Part shown: positions 53,381-62,512 of the stretch, in pieces | Layout: every line of letters starts with the position of its first letter | Numbering within the stretch: the stretch's first letter is position 1 | Assembly (NCBI RefSeq): GCF_000244895.1 | Contig: NZ_CM001441.1 | Span: 4,864,198 to 4,928,197, forward strand | Direction of reading: 5' to 3' | Source of the DNA: Desulfosporosinus youngiae DSM 17734 | Lineage (GTDB): Bacteria; Bacillota; Desulfitobacteriia; Desulfitobacteriales; Desulfitobacteriaceae | DNA length: 64,000 nucleotides | Made by a program: the position numbers and the translations under genes | The notes under the pieces: generated by a model | What the model saw: only the letters and a program-made list of their open reading frames with translations | Database searches by the model: none | What the model was told of the DNA's origin: nothing

Positions 53381-53413
53381 GGACTATCTCCTAAAATCAC
53401 AAAGAGATAGTCC
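53381..53413 (-). terminator. Terminator after the PocR-GGDEF-HD-GYP gene
   Basis: GGACTATCTC/GAGATAGTCC 10-bp perfect stem, followed on the minus strand by TTTATTTTTTG. The loop CTAAAATCAC recurs in the terminator at 48633-48671. Confidence 0.88.
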
Positions 53414-53469
53414 CCATCGTTTATTTGCTGTCACTCTATACTCTTTTTGTCTTTTAAAAGCAGCTCTGC

Positions 53470-56076
53470 TTAGCCGCGTCTCTTGATCAATACCCTTTCA
53501 ATAAATATCTTGGTAATTTCGGGATCGAACTGTGTACCGACGTTTTTTTCAATTTCGATCATAGCTTGTTCTTCACTCATTGCATCGCGGTAGGGCCGTT
53601 CACTTATCATTGCATCGTAGGCGTCAGCCAGAGCAATAATTCTTGAAACCCTGGGAATTGCCGCACCCTTTAATCCTTTAGGATAACCGGCACCATCCCA
53701 TCGTTCATGATGTGCCAATATACAATCGGCCAGTTCTAACATGTCAAAGGATGAACTAAGTATTCTGTAGCCGATATCCGGATGTTTTTTAATTTGTTCC
53801 CACTCTGTTTCTGTAAGTTTGCCAGATTTATTGAGTATACCTTCATCAATTGCAATTTTTCCTATATCATGAAGGAGACCCACAACTTTGAGTCTACTTA
53901 CTTCAATTTCCGAGAAACCAAGAGCCTCACCTATCTTTTGGCATAATTCACTTACTCTTTTAGAATGTTGTTCTTCTCTTGGATTCTTTTCATGCAGGGT
54001 ATTAATTATTGTGCTGATCGTATTACCCCTCATGCCTTCATTTTCAATAATTTTATGTTTATACATAGAGTCCTCAACATTTTTCAAAACTTTTTGTATA
54101 TCTTCATCCATCGTTTTCTTTGTATCCCAACCCAATGTGATACTGACACGAATAGAGTTTACATATTCGTTATCACTTAGATCTTTTATTCTGTTGACGA
54201 TTTCCTCTGCTTCTTCTGTTTTTGTTTTTGGCAGAAGAATGACAAATTCATCTCCCCCCCAACGTGCCACTATATCCTCTGTTCTGCACGCCCTCCGGAT
54301 GGCTGCGGCTACTTTCTGTAAAAGCAGGTCACCCGTGTCCTGACCAAAGGCATCATTGACAAGCTTTAGCCCATTTACATCCCCCATAATTATGGAAATA
54401 GGCAGATTATTTTCAATGTCCAATCTCTTAATTTCTTCTTCATAGAATCGTCTATTATAAAGCCCGGTTAAAACATCATGATAACTTAAATAGCGATTTT
54501 CGGCTTCCCTTTTTTTACGGTCGGTGATATCTCTCACTATGCTGAGAAGAACTCTATTATCTCCTAAGAAGGTCCCTTGCGAACTTACTTCAACATTAAT
54601 AAGAGTCCCATCTTTTAGGTAATGAACCGTTTCAAAAATAATTCCGCCTTTATCTGCAGCTTCCATTTGCTTAATTATATAAGATTTGTTTGAATGCCTT
54701 AAATCGGAAATATTCATCGCTGAAAACTCTTGATATGTGTAACCATAAATTCTCACCGCAGCGTCATTAGCTTCGAGAATATTTCCTTCTTTATCTATGA
54801 ATAGCATGGCATCATTAGCCCTTTCAGCAAGAATCTGATATTTTTGCAGCCTTTCATATAATAATTTTCGCTCGGTGATGTCAATTCCTATTCCGGCAAA
54901 ATATTGTTTGTTATCAATAGTTACCGAACTGGCAGTAAAGTATATAGGAATTTTTGTGCCGTCCTTTTTTTGCAAATCTGCCTCGGCTTCTCCAAATCCA
55001 GTCTGGTTAACTCGGCGGATTCCTTCCCTAACAGCCCTTTGACTCTTTTCATCTCCTTTATACCAATCCAATAAATTCATGTGAGCTAGCTCTTCCGAGG
55101 TATACCCAGTCATCTCCTCGTGGTTCTTGTTCCATCTCACCAACTTGCTTTTATCATCGTAGAGATAAATCATCCCCGGAACACTATGGAATAGAGCATC
55201 CGTAAAAACTCTTTCTTTATGTAATTCATTTTCTGCCTGTCTTTTTTCGAGAATCTCTTCTTCCAATATAGAATTCATATCCTGCAACTGGATCGTACGC
55301 TCTATCACTCTATTTTCCAACGCTTCATTCAATTTCTTAATTTCTTCTTCAGCATGATGACGCTCAATAATTTCTTCCTCAAGTATTGCATTAACTTCTT
55401 CCAACTCCGCATTGCTCTCTTCAAGTTGTGTCGTTCTGCGTTTTACTCTTATTTCCAGTTCTCTATTTATATTATTAATTTCTGCTTCATTAAGTAGTTT
55501 TCTGTTTATTTCATGAGTTAGAGCAATATTTTTAATGATATACTTCGATAGCTGCCCTGCATACTGAAAGAGAAACTCACATACATGCTCAAATTGCAAT
55601 TTAGACATGCGTTTGACCTTGAGTAATTCATTTTTATAAACCTCGCGCTCGACTCCAATTACATCCGCGTATGTCAATAAATCTTCAATTTCATAGTCTT
55701 CATCGAGTACTTGTCCAATTAACCAGTTGGCGATATGCTTACCATCAACTATAATACTTGCACCGCCATCAATAAGCCCACCACTTAAGCAGCGTTGGAT
55801 CTTGGGAGCATCCTTGTCAGGACTACCGATAATTGAATCCGAGATCAGGCAATTTCTAAGACCTATTTCAGTTTTTCGAATTATTTCGTTGCATAAACTG
55901 CAAAACCCGCTTGGTTCAGTGATTGGTGTTCCATCCGGCTCTGTAATAATTGATGCGACACCCGTTGCAGCAGAAAATAAATCCTGAATTTTCTGAATCT
56001 CATCCAAATCGAAAAGCTCGGAAAATACATAGTTCGTTATATCAAGATAATCCCCAGATGTGAACGTTTGTTCCAT
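53470..56076 (-). CDS. Cyclic di-GMP signalling protein: PocR-PAS-PAS-GGDEF-HD-GYP
   Basis: A soluble sensor of 868 residues with both synthesis and breakdown modules. N-terminal PocR-type ligand domain (about 18-175), with Cys in SGFCSLCNEI, GLRNCL and QRCLSGG; long coiled coils (200-290); PAS 1 (about 295-410); PAS 2 (about 415-530); GGDEF (about 540-690) with ARWGGDEFVILL and an RTED inhibitory site; and HD-GYP (about 705-868) with LLHDIGKIAI and AHHERWDGAGYPKG, HD and GYP both intact. The PocR domain suggests a small-molecule input (propanediol-type or short hydrocarbons in characterised cases). It is a single gene. Confidence 0.92.
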   Translation of the reverse strand: MEQTFTSGDYLDITNYVFSELFDLDEIQKIQDLFSAATGVASIITEPDGTPITEPSGFCSLCNEIIRKTEIGLRNCLISDSIIGSPDKDAPKIQRCLSGGLIDGGASIIVDGKHIANWLIGQVLDEDYEIEDLLTYADVIGVEREVYKNELLKVKRMSKLQFEHVCEFLFQYAGQLSKYIIKNIALTHEINRKLLNEAEINNINRELEIRVKRRTTQLEESNAELEEVNAILEEEIIERHHAEEEIKKLNEALENRVIERTIQLQDMNSILEEEILEKRQAENELHKERVFTDALFHSVPGMIYLYDDKSKLVRWNKNHEEMTGYTSEELAHMNLLDWYKGDEKSQRAVREGIRRVNQTGFGEAEADLQKKDGTKIPIYFTASSVTIDNKQYFAGIGIDITERKLLYERLQKYQILAERANDAMLFIDKEGNILEANDAAVRIYGYTYQEFSAMNISDLRHSNKSYIIKQMEAADKGGIIFETVHYLKDGTLINVEVSSQGTFLGDNRVLLSIVRDITDRKKREAENRYLSYHDVLTGLYNRRFYEEEIKRLDIENNLPISIIMGDVNGLKLVNDAFGQDTGDLLLQKVAAAIRRACRTEDIVARWGGDEFVILLPKTKTEEAEEIVNRIKDLSDNEYVNSIRVSITLGWDTKKTMDEDIQKVLKNVEDSMYKHKIIENEGMRGNTISTIINTLHEKNPREEQHSKRVSELCQKIGEALGFSEIEVSRLKVVGLLHDIGKIAIDEGILNKSGKLTETEWEQIKKHPDIGYRILSSSFDMLELADCILAHHERWDGAGYPKGLKGAAIPRVSRIIALADAYDAMISERPYRDAMSEEQAMIEIEKNVGTQFDPEITKIFIERVLIKRRG

Positions 56077-56160
56077 ACTATTACACCTTACCTTTACTGA
56101 GATAACAATAACTTAATCTCTTTACTATTAAATGGCTTCGCTAATATGGCCAAACCTTTC

Positions 56161-56278
56161 CCTTTTCCATAATACAAATTATACCAACAAAAAATAACAT
56201 CTTTATTACATATTTATTGCAAAACGACAATAATAATATCTTGACATTTATTCAGAACTATGTTCCGAATTTATATCC
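56161..56278. repeat. 118-bp intergenic repeat, copy 1
   Basis: From the last codons of the response regulator gene through the downstream space. It matches 59164-59279 at close to nine in ten positions in the same orientation (CATAATACAAATTATACCAA, CGACAATAA, CAGAACTA). Confidence 0.9.
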
Positions 56279-56938
56279 CACACCCCTTACGGTCTTTATA
56301 TAGATCGGACTGCTTCCATCCGGTTCAATTTTCCCTCGTAAACGCATGATCAACGTCGTCACAACAGCAGGGTCTTGAGAATAGTCGCTATTCCACACTT
56401 GATTAATTAACTGGTTACGAGTAAAGACCTGTTTAGGATTACTCGCTAATAACCATAACAGGTCGAATTCCTTAGAAGTTAATTCGATGACAATTTCATT
56501 CTGCTTCACTGTTCTTGCCTTATAGTCAATGATTAAGTCCCCCACTTTTAAGACCTCTCTCTCTTCTCTAATTCTCATATTGTCAGTCCGCCTTAAGATT
56601 GCTCGTATTCTGAGGAGCAGTTCCGCACTGTCAAAGGGTTTTGCCAGAAAATCATCCGCACCTAAGGTTAGCCCTAATACCCGATCCAGTACATCGTTCT
56701 TAACAGAAAGAAAAACTATGGGCACAGGATTCGTTTCTCTTATCTCTTTGCAGACATCAAATCCATCTTTCCCAGGCATCTTAATATCCAGCAAAACTAA
56801 ATCCGGTTCAAATTCTGCAACTAACCTATGAATTTCCTCATCTGTCCAAACCTTAACACAATAACCCTCTCGGGATAGAAATCCTTCCAAAAACTTTTGA
56901 ATCATAGGCTCATCATCAATCACTAAAATCCTGTACAT
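56258..56938 (-). CDS. OmpR-family response regulator
   Basis: A two-component transcription regulator of 226 residues. Receiver domain (1-118) with D8-D9, phospho-acceptor Asp in LVLLDIKMPGKDGF, Thr/Ser in VFLSVKN and Lys in LAKPFDS. Winged-helix DNA-binding domain (about 125-226; ELTSKEFDLLWLLASNPKQV, ending VRGVGYKFGT). No kinase lies next to it. The kinase at 59514-61556 is the likely partner, because a decayed copy of this regulator's start and end lies directly behind that kinase. Confidence 0.93.
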   Translation of the reverse strand: MYRILVIDDEPMIQKFLEGFLSREGYCVKVWTDEEIHRLVAEFEPDLVLLDIKMPGKDGFDVCKEIRETNPVPIVFLSVKNDVLDRVLGLTLGADDFLAKPFDSAELLLRIRAILRRTDNMRIREEREVLKVGDLIIDYKARTVKQNEIVIELTSKEFDLLWLLASNPKQVFTRNQLINQVWNSDYSQDPAVVTTLIMRLRGKIEPDGSSPIYIKTVRGVGYKFGT

Positions 56939-57076
56939 AAAATCCCGCCTTATAATACTTCATGGCAACAGGCCTGCACACTTAACCAGATCTAATCCAA
57001 TCTTAATTAGTCTATTTCAATTTTAAATCGAGTGACGTGAAAAACATTTCAGCGTAGGATAAAACACATGGTTAGA

Positions 57077-57330
57077 TTAATTCAAAGATTTAATTCTATA
57101 TAATAATCCTTTTCTTCGATATAAGAAGAGCGCTCGTTCCCGCTGGATTAGGATCTCAATTTCCTCATCCAACTTCGCGATGCGCTCATGGTCAAACTCA
57201 GTGAATTTTTCTTTTCCAGCTTTCGTTTTAATCACCCAAACCTTGAATCCGATCGGCATAAAGCTGTCAAACGCCCTTACAAAGAGATCCTTAAGGGTCT
57301 GTTCTTGGACCCTGCCAACGTTAGAAGAGT
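57077..57330 (-). pseudogene. Possible C-terminal remnant of a serine recombinase
   Basis: An open stretch without a start reads VGRVQEQTLKDLFVRAF, then KAGKEKFTEFDHERIAKLDE and EIEILIQRERALFLYRRKGL. The charged coiled tail resembles the C-terminus of resolvase-type serine recombinases. There is no catalytic domain upstream and no ribosome binding site. The identification is tentative. Confidence 0.3.
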
Positions 57331-57382
57331 TTTTTTCCTCTATATTTATGTACAGCCATCACCGGCCCAATTACCTTGACAG

Positions 57383-59062
57383 CTACACCTTAAACTTTGA
57401 TATTGCTTCAGAAAGGTTATTTGCCTGCTCGCTTAATTGAGCCATAGTTTGGTTTACTTGTTCCAGCTCACTTGACACATTGCCGGAAGCGGCGGCAACC
57501 TCTTCAGCTCCTGACGCTCCCTGTCCAATCGTTTGGGTTACATCATTTATCGCTACAGCCACAGCATTAACGACTTCTGTCAATTGTTTTGCAGTCCCTG
57601 CAAATCCTTCGGTAAGTGTAAAGACAGTTTTAGCATCATATTCATATTGATTACCGGTTTGCACTAATTTACTATAGTCTGGTGCTACCACATCATTGAT
57701 GAACGTTAATACATTAGCGGCACCTTTAGATAAGTTTTCAGTCGCATTGATAACCTGCCCCACTAACTGTTCAATTTCTTGGACAGTCTTAGAGGATTGT
57801 TCTGCTAACTTACGGACCTCTTCGGCGACTACTGCAAACCCTCTGCCATTTTCACCTGCCCTTGCTGCCTCAATCGCGGCGTTTAATGCTAATAAATTGG
57901 TTTGATCCGCTATTCCGGAAATAGATTTCGCGAGATCTGCAATCTTCTTCACGACCATAGATTCTTCAATAGCCTTTGCTAAAGCTTGTTCTTCTTTCTC
58001 ATAAATCCCGGCAGCCTTTGTTTGAGCTGTTATTGCTTCAGTTTTAAGCTCTAGAGCCCGTTTTTCTATTTCTTTCGCCTCTTGACTGCCTTGGAGCGCC
58101 ATTTGCTCCAGTTCTTTGATCGAAGCCTTAAGCTCATCACTGGAGGCAGATATTTCCTCAGCTGCCGCAGCCATCTCCTGCAAACCTGCAGAAACCTGCT
58201 CAGTGGAAGCGGCAATTTCCTCAGAGCTGCTGGCAACATTTGTGACGGCATCGGCAGAATCTGTTGCCGCTTGGTTTACGTCTTGAGTTATACCCATAGA
58301 CTTTTTAATCAATTCTCTAAGGCTATTGGCTGCTTTCCCTAAGTTGGTGACAAGCATCCCAATTTCGTCTTTGCCTGCCGAAACTTCGATAGTAAAGTCT
58401 CCTTGGGCCAATGCTTCCGCTACCGCTTGGCCTTTTGCCAGAGAGCCTCGGAACGTGCGAACTACAATGATTAGCACAACAACCGAGATGACTATGGACG
58501 CGGCTAGCATGATGATGGTGAAACGGATAATATTACCAACCAAAGCGGGAGCTTTGGCTGCCTCGCCTTGTAACTGGTCCTGCTGGTACGCAACATACTC
58601 ATTTATGGCCTTTTGAGCGGCCTCATTGTCAACCGATCCAACCTGGGTCATATATTGAGTTGCAGCCGCTTGCCCCTGGGTCTTATACAGTTCTACTATT
58701 TTCGGCGGGTGGGGAGCATATTTACCCGTCGCTGTTATGACAGGATCAAGCACTGCTTTATTGATAGAATGCTCCTGCAAAAACTTTAAGTCCTGATCGC
58801 TTTCAGCTATGGCATCCTGTAGTTCTTGAAGAAACTTCTCGTTGCCTGTAGCCAGATACCCGCGAATTCCAGCCGCTTGTCTGGCAAATTGAAGGGACAA
58901 GTTCTGTGCCGTTGATTGCATGGGAACACGTTGATTGTTAAGGTTCTGCACAACCCCGCCCAAACTCGTTACCATTGAATACACTACACCCACGATTACA
59001 GTCATAAGCAAGATTAGCACAATATAGCTGGCAAGAAGTTTTGTCGATAGTTTCAAGGTCAA
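57383..59062 (-). CDS. Methyl-accepting chemotaxis protein with four-helix-bundle-type sensor
   Basis: A chemoreceptor of 559 residues: membrane helix about 10-32; an all-helical extracellular sensor (about 35-178, [20 protein letters not shown]) of the 4HB type; membrane helix about 180-203; HAMP ([20 protein letters not shown]); and a signalling domain with the tip [20 protein letters not shown]. The start is TTG with GGAGGGGAA ahead. It lies between the response regulator and the kinase unit, flanked by the repeated 118-bp segment. Confidence 0.94.
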   Translation of the reverse strand: MTLKLSTKLLASYIVLILLMTVIVGVVYSMVTSLGGVVQNLNNQRVPMQSTAQNLSLQFARQAAGIRGYLATGNEKFLQELQDAIAESDQDLKFLQEHSINKAVLDPVITATGKYAPHPPKIVELYKTQGQAAATQYMTQVGSVDNEAAQKAINEYVAYQQDQLQGEAAKAPALVGNIIRFTIIMLAASIVISVVVLIIVVRTFRGSLAKGQAVAEALAQGDFTIEVSAGKDEIGMLVTNLGKAANSLRELIKKSMGITQDVNQAATDSADAVTNVASSSEEIAASTEQVSAGLQEMAAAAEEISASSDELKASIKELEQMALQGSQEAKEIEKRALELKTEAITAQTKAAGIYEKEEQALAKAIEESMVVKKIADLAKSISGIADQTNLLALNAAIEAARAGENGRGFAVVAEEVRKLAEQSSKTVQEIEQLVGQVINATENLSKGAANVLTFINDVVAPDYSKLVQTGNQYEYDAKTVFTLTEGFAGTAKQLTEVVNAVAVAINDVTQTIGQGASGAEEVAAASGNVSSELEQVNQTMAQLSEQANNLSEAISKFKV

Positions 59063-59163
59063 TTCCCCTCCAAATTCTCATTTAATAAATAATGCTGAGA
59101 CATTAAGCATAAGTAATAATTGATCATTAACCTTTCCTATGCCCATCAAATAGTTCTCATCTC

Positions 59164-59279
59164 CCTTTCTCCATAATACAAATTATACCAACAAATAATA
59201 ACATCTATATTACATATTCATTACAAAGCGACAATAAAAATAGTTCTGGCATTCATCCAGAACTACACCAAATTTATCC
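59164..59279. repeat. 118-bp intergenic repeat, copy 2, with terminator
   Basis: Same segment as 56161-56278. Here the hairpin AGTTCTGG/CCAGAACT (59241-59263) is perfect and, on the minus strand, is followed by ATTTTTATTG, so it works as a terminator for the kinase unit. Confidence 0.9.
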
Positions 59280-59495
59280 GATGACTACCAGCCCTAAGAC
59301 TCCCATCTTCTATAAGTACGAAAACATCCGGTGACGAAACCCGGGTGAGGGTTTCGCCCAAGCCGCCTGCTCCAAAGAAAAGCATAACGGCGCAGGTTGC
59401 TTTTGCCGAACCGCAAATTACATAGAACAACTTTAGCGGTGAGGATGAGATAACGGCTGCTACGTCCCTGGATAAGTTTTTCTAAGCTTGTACAT
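59263..59495 (-). pseudogene. Remnant of a response regulator gene (ends only)
   Basis: Immediately after the kinase stop, the sequence ATTATAAGG, GCGGGATTTT and ATGTACA matches the ribosome-binding and start region of the response regulator at 56938. At the other end, AAATTTGG...TAG matches its last codons, and the following repeat is also shared. The roughly 650 bp between have been replaced by about 210 bp containing a GC-rich repeat element (59316-59401). It looks like a partner regulator gene that was erased. Confidence 0.65.
59316..59401. repeat. GC-rich repeat element, copy 2
   Basis: Matches 43057-43130 in its core (ATCCGGTG, TTTCGCC, AAGC, CTCCAAAGAA, CAGGTTGCT). It has an additional perfect hairpin CGAAACCC/GGGTTTCG at 59335-59356. 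It is inserted in the decayed response regulator. Confidence 0.5.
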
Positions 59496-59513
59496 GAAAA
59501 TCCCGCCCGCCCC

Positions 59514-61556
59514 TTATAATACAGCGTCATCGAATTCCGGATAGGACGGTAGAAACACGATAAATTTTGCTCCCCGCCCTTCATCGGAAATCACAGTGAT
59601 CTTACCACAATGAGCTTCAACGATTTTTTTAACCACTGCAAGACCCAAACCAGAACCGGATTGTTCATGTTGAAGCGCAACATTGACTTGAAAGAAAGGA
59701 TTGAAAATCAGTTCCTGCATATTTTTAGGTATCCCAATTCCATAATCGGCAACTTCAATTAGGACTCCCTCAACCGGCTCATAGGTACTTGCTACGTTAA
59801 AATGCACTTTATCCCCATAATTACTGCACTTTATTGCATTGTTTAAGAGATTTTGCATAACACACTTAACCATTCTCCGATCCGCAATAATTAGGTTAGT
59901 ATCTGCTATGCTTGTAATCATTCGGAGATTTTTTCTCAGATAAATAGAGCTCATACCGTTAGCAACTTCTGCAGCCAAAACAGATACATCAACTTCACCT
60001 AGAAGCAGCGAGGATTTTCCCTCTGCCTCGAGTTTAGAAAAGTCTAGCAGATTCTCAACAATCGATGTTAACTGGTTTGAAGCATAGAGGATATTATCTA
60101 CCCTCTCCGCCTGATCGGGGTTGAGTTCACCAATTTTCTCATCTTTCAACTCTTGACCATAAGCGGAGATTATCGTCAGTGGCGTTTTCATATCATGGCT
60201 CATAAAGGCTAAAAATTCACTTTTTGCTTGACTAGAGTTGTCCGCCTTTAACTTTGCAGCATTTAATTCAAGGTTTGTTTTTTCTAAATCTATTGTCCTC
60301 TTTTTGACTCTTTCTTCAAGACCGTTGATCAGTATATATAATTCTTCTGCCATCTTATTAAATGCAGTTAACAATTTGCCAATTTCATCATTTTTAAAGA
60401 CGACCGTTCTCTGCAAAAAATCTCCTCTGGAAAACTTTTCTGTTGCGTTGATTAAATTGTTGATGGGCTCAAGGATTTTTGCTGAGCTTTTCCAATATAT
60501 AAGCAAAGATATAATTAAGGCAAGGATTGCTAAAAAAATCAAAAAATGAACACTTCTCATTATTTCAACTGTAAACTGACTTTCAGGAATAGCCGTTATA
60601 ATTAACCAATCTAACCCTTCTGTTTTATATTCAGCAAGTTTTATATGAAGTATATCATTTTCCGTTTCTATTATAAAATTAGTTTCTGAATTCTTTTTAT
60701 TCGCTTGAAACGCCTCTCTTATGGATTTGTTATCAATTTCTTCAATTGTTACTCTTTTAATAATATCCTTATCAAGAGTTTTAAAATTAGACCTTCCCAT
60801 CGAATTTGCAACTAATTCACCGGAACCTTTCTCCACAATATAAACGGCGGTCCTCTTGTCTTTTACAATTTCTTTTAAATGATTATCTATATTAGAAAGA
60901 GGAATATGGGTCCCCATAACCCCTTGAAGAGCACCGTTTCGATTAACAATAGGAGAAGCTATGGAAATAGCTAAATCATCCATTTCATAATGTTTATAAA
61001 TAGGTGAAACTACTGTTTTACCTTTTTCTTTTGCAATTTTATACCAATCTCTAGTCCGGCAGTCAAATTTTTCGGTCTCTATTATAAATTCTCCAGCCGT
61101 CAAATCTGTCGCAGTAGCATAATAACGGGTTTTTCCATTTGTATCCGCATTGTTTTCCATAATCTCAATTTTATTTTTTTCATTTCTGCGCGCTCCGTAA
61201 TATTCACCATTTTCTGTACCATAGCTAAAACTATAGACTTCTTCGTCATATAATTTTATGCCTCCTGCAAAGAACATTTCTCGCTTTTTCTTATCCTCTA
61301 AATCCACCATTTTATTTTCTATTAAACTATGATTTGCATTATTTCTGGCTAAAGATGCCTGAAAGATTCTTTCAATTTTATATATAATTTCTTCACTTGA
61401 GTCCTCCACTATTTTAGTAATAATATTCTTGGCAGATACTCTCCAGCTCAAAAAAACTAAACATATTATTGTACTAAACGTGATAATCATAAGCATGTAT
61501 GAAATAATCATTGTACTTCTCAGCGAAATCCTTCTTTTCCCCATTTCTTCACCCAT
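59514..61556 (-). CDS. Membrane histidine kinase with dCache sensor
   Basis: A two-component sensor of 680 residues: membrane helix about 15-38; a large extracellular dCache-type domain (about 40-335) with DCRTRDWYKIAKEKGKTVVS and ALQGVMGTHIPLSNIDNHLK; membrane helix about 340-362; HAMP (about 365-415); a short coiled coil; HisKA with the phospho-His in FMSHDMKTPLTIIS; and HATPase (NNAIKCSNYGDKVHF, VADYGIGIPKNM, GSGLGLAVVKKIVEAH). The phospho-acceptor motif HDMKTP is slightly unusual (most have HExRTP). A regulator remnant follows directly. Confidence 0.93.
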   Translation of the reverse strand: MGEEMGKRRISLRSTMIISYMLMIITFSTIICLVFLSWRVSAKNIITKIVEDSSEEIIYKIERIFQASLARNNANHSLIENKMVDLEDKKKREMFFAGGIKLYDEEVYSFSYGTENGEYYGARRNEKNKIEIMENNADTNGKTRYYATATDLTAGEFIIETEKFDCRTRDWYKIAKEKGKTVVSPIYKHYEMDDLAISIASPIVNRNGALQGVMGTHIPLSNIDNHLKEIVKDKRTAVYIVEKGSGELVANSMGRSNFKTLDKDIIKRVTIEEIDNKSIREAFQANKKNSETNFIIETENDILHIKLAEYKTEGLDWLIITAIPESQFTVEIMRSVHFLIFLAILALIISLLIYWKSSAKILEPINNLINATEKFSRGDFLQRTVVFKNDEIGKLLTAFNKMAEELYILINGLEERVKKRTIDLEKTNLELNAAKLKADNSSQAKSEFLAFMSHDMKTPLTIISAYGQELKDEKIGELNPDQAERVDNILYASNQLTSIVENLLDFSKLEAEGKSSLLLGEVDVSVLAAEVANGMSSIYLRKNLRMITSIADTNLIIADRRMVKCVMQNLLNNAIKCSNYGDKVHFNVASTYEPVEGVLIEVADYGIGIPKNMQELIFNPFFQVNVALQHEQSGSGLGLAVVKKIVEAHCGKITVISDEGRGAKFIVFLPSYPEFDDAVL

Positions 61557-61791
61557 TCTGAATAAATGTTAGAATCAATCATATATTCGTATGAAAAAGA
61601 GAGATAAGACAAATTAATTATATAATAGAATAATACTCAGCTTAAGAATGAGATGAGTATTATAACTAAATTCAACTTCAATGGGCTCTATATTCAATAT
61701 TCTATCTCCGGTGGTATAAGCGAGGGTATGTAATTAGAGCTATTGTAAATACCCTGGGTTATTCCCAAACTATGGCTCGAAATGTACTTGG
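61557..61791. other. Intergenic region, kinase promoter side
   Basis: AT-rich and without a supported gene. The frame of the toxin-like fragment can be followed upstream to a stop near 61735 (reading CKYPGLFPNYGSKCTW before the first ATG), so the fragment has lost whatever preceded it. Confidence 0.4.
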
Positions 61792-62001
61792 ATGTGGTAC
61801 TATGCTCAGACAGGCGTAGAACAAGGAACATATCCTATAAGAGCAGGATTCGAGTTTGCCAATAGAGTTAGAACAAGTGGTATTTGGGACTACAAACAGG
61901 GATTCCAAAGAGGTTATTTATATAATTATAACGGTTCAAGTCTAACAGGAGAAGATCTAGGTAATATGCCTTATGGCTACATCATTTTCTGCTATATATG
62001 A
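61792..62001 (+). pseudogene. Fragment resembling polymorphic toxin type 44
   Basis: The 69 codons read FANRVRTSGIWDYKQGFQRG, then GEDLGNMPYGY before ending abruptly. This resembles the type 44 toxin domain (pattern W-x-V, WDYKQ, then DxGNxxYG), found at the C-termini of secreted or contact-dependent toxins. There is no ribosome binding site, no N-terminal delivery module, and the domain's later half is missing. No immunity gene is recognisable. Best read as a relic; the identification is by motif memory only. Confidence 0.4.
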
Positions 62002-62051
62002 CTCCCGTTTCTCCTCGGGAATTCCCAGGAGGATAATCGCCTGGATGTAAC

Positions 62052-62079
62052 TCAAATTCGGAATCGATTCCGAATTTGA
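62052..62079. repeat. 28-bp perfect palindrome, copy 2
   Basis: Identical to 14166-14193. The left flank (CCCAGG, AGGATAATCG, CCTGG) is shared with copy 1 and itself forms a small hairpin. Confidence 0.95.
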
Positions 62080-62253
62080 ACCGCCCTGGGCGGCGGTCAG
62101 CTTGGCTCATCCTCTGCAAGAGGCCTATCAGTTATTCCGTTCGCCATGATTTTCGAGCTCCTCTTCCTATTCATAGCTTTTCTGGAGGAGAAGCCCCTAT
62201 AAGACAAGACGGATTTGAACAATCTTACTCATAGTCTATGGGTTCAAGCCCTC

Positions 62254-62327
62254 ATTTGTGACAAAAATAAGGACAAGCCGTAAAGAGCATAGGCACTTTG
62301 CGGCTTGTCCTTATTTTTGTCACAAAT
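62254..62327. repeat. Long inverted repeat, 27-bp perfect arms
   Basis: ATTTGTGACAAAAATAAGG (and on to GCCG) at 62254-62280 is exactly complementary to 62301-62327, around a 20-nt loop with some further pairing. The right arm is also the start of the leader repeat found upstream of the intact DUF1659 gene (14896-14917). The left arm is absent there. Confidence 0.9.
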
Positions 62328-62374
62328 ATCCAGACAAGGGTAACCCCTGCCGGACAAGGTGCATAAGATAATAA
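62304..62374 (+). repeat. Leader repeat, copy B
   Basis: CTTGTCCTTATTTTTGTCAC, GGTAACCCCTGCCGG and ACAAGGTGCATAAGATAA, in the same order as the minus strand of 14848-14917. The short peptide frame MHLVRQGLPLS is preserved on the opposite strand in both copies, probably by chance. Confidence 0.8.
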
Positions 62375-62421
62375 AGGCCGACCAAGGCCTGGCCGGGCAA
62401 ATCCAAAACATGAGGAAATAA

Positions 62422-62502
62422 TGAAGCAGCAACCACATTATTCAATTTGCTGGAATATCTGTTGGTATCCGTGACCCGGAATAACCGCTTTGACCTGACC
62501 AA
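62422..62502 (+). pseudogene. Truncated DUF1659 copy
   Basis: The frame reads EAATTLFNLLEYLLVSVTRN then NRFDLT, matching the second half of the intact DUF1659 protein (EAATTLFALLEYPLVFVTRN, NRFDLI). The first half, including the start codon, is gone. The leader repeat lies about 50 bp upstream and the 28-bp palindrome 10 bp downstream. Confidence 0.85.
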
Positions 62503-62512
62503 CCATGGCAGC

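Noticed and set aside
59316-59401. GEMM-type c-di-GMP riboswitch
   Set aside because: Some A-rich and GC-rich words look similar, but the ordered core and stem pattern are missing.
59294-59584. A 96-codon minus-strand frame overlapping the kinase end
   Set aside because: It reads the kinase end in another frame and then the repeat element; no homology visible.
62320-62502. Minus-strand frames in the leader repeat encoding MHLVRQGLPLS, also seen at 14.85 kb
   Set aside because: The peptide is shared only because the DNA repeat is shared; the frame differs on both sides and no ribosome binding site is present.
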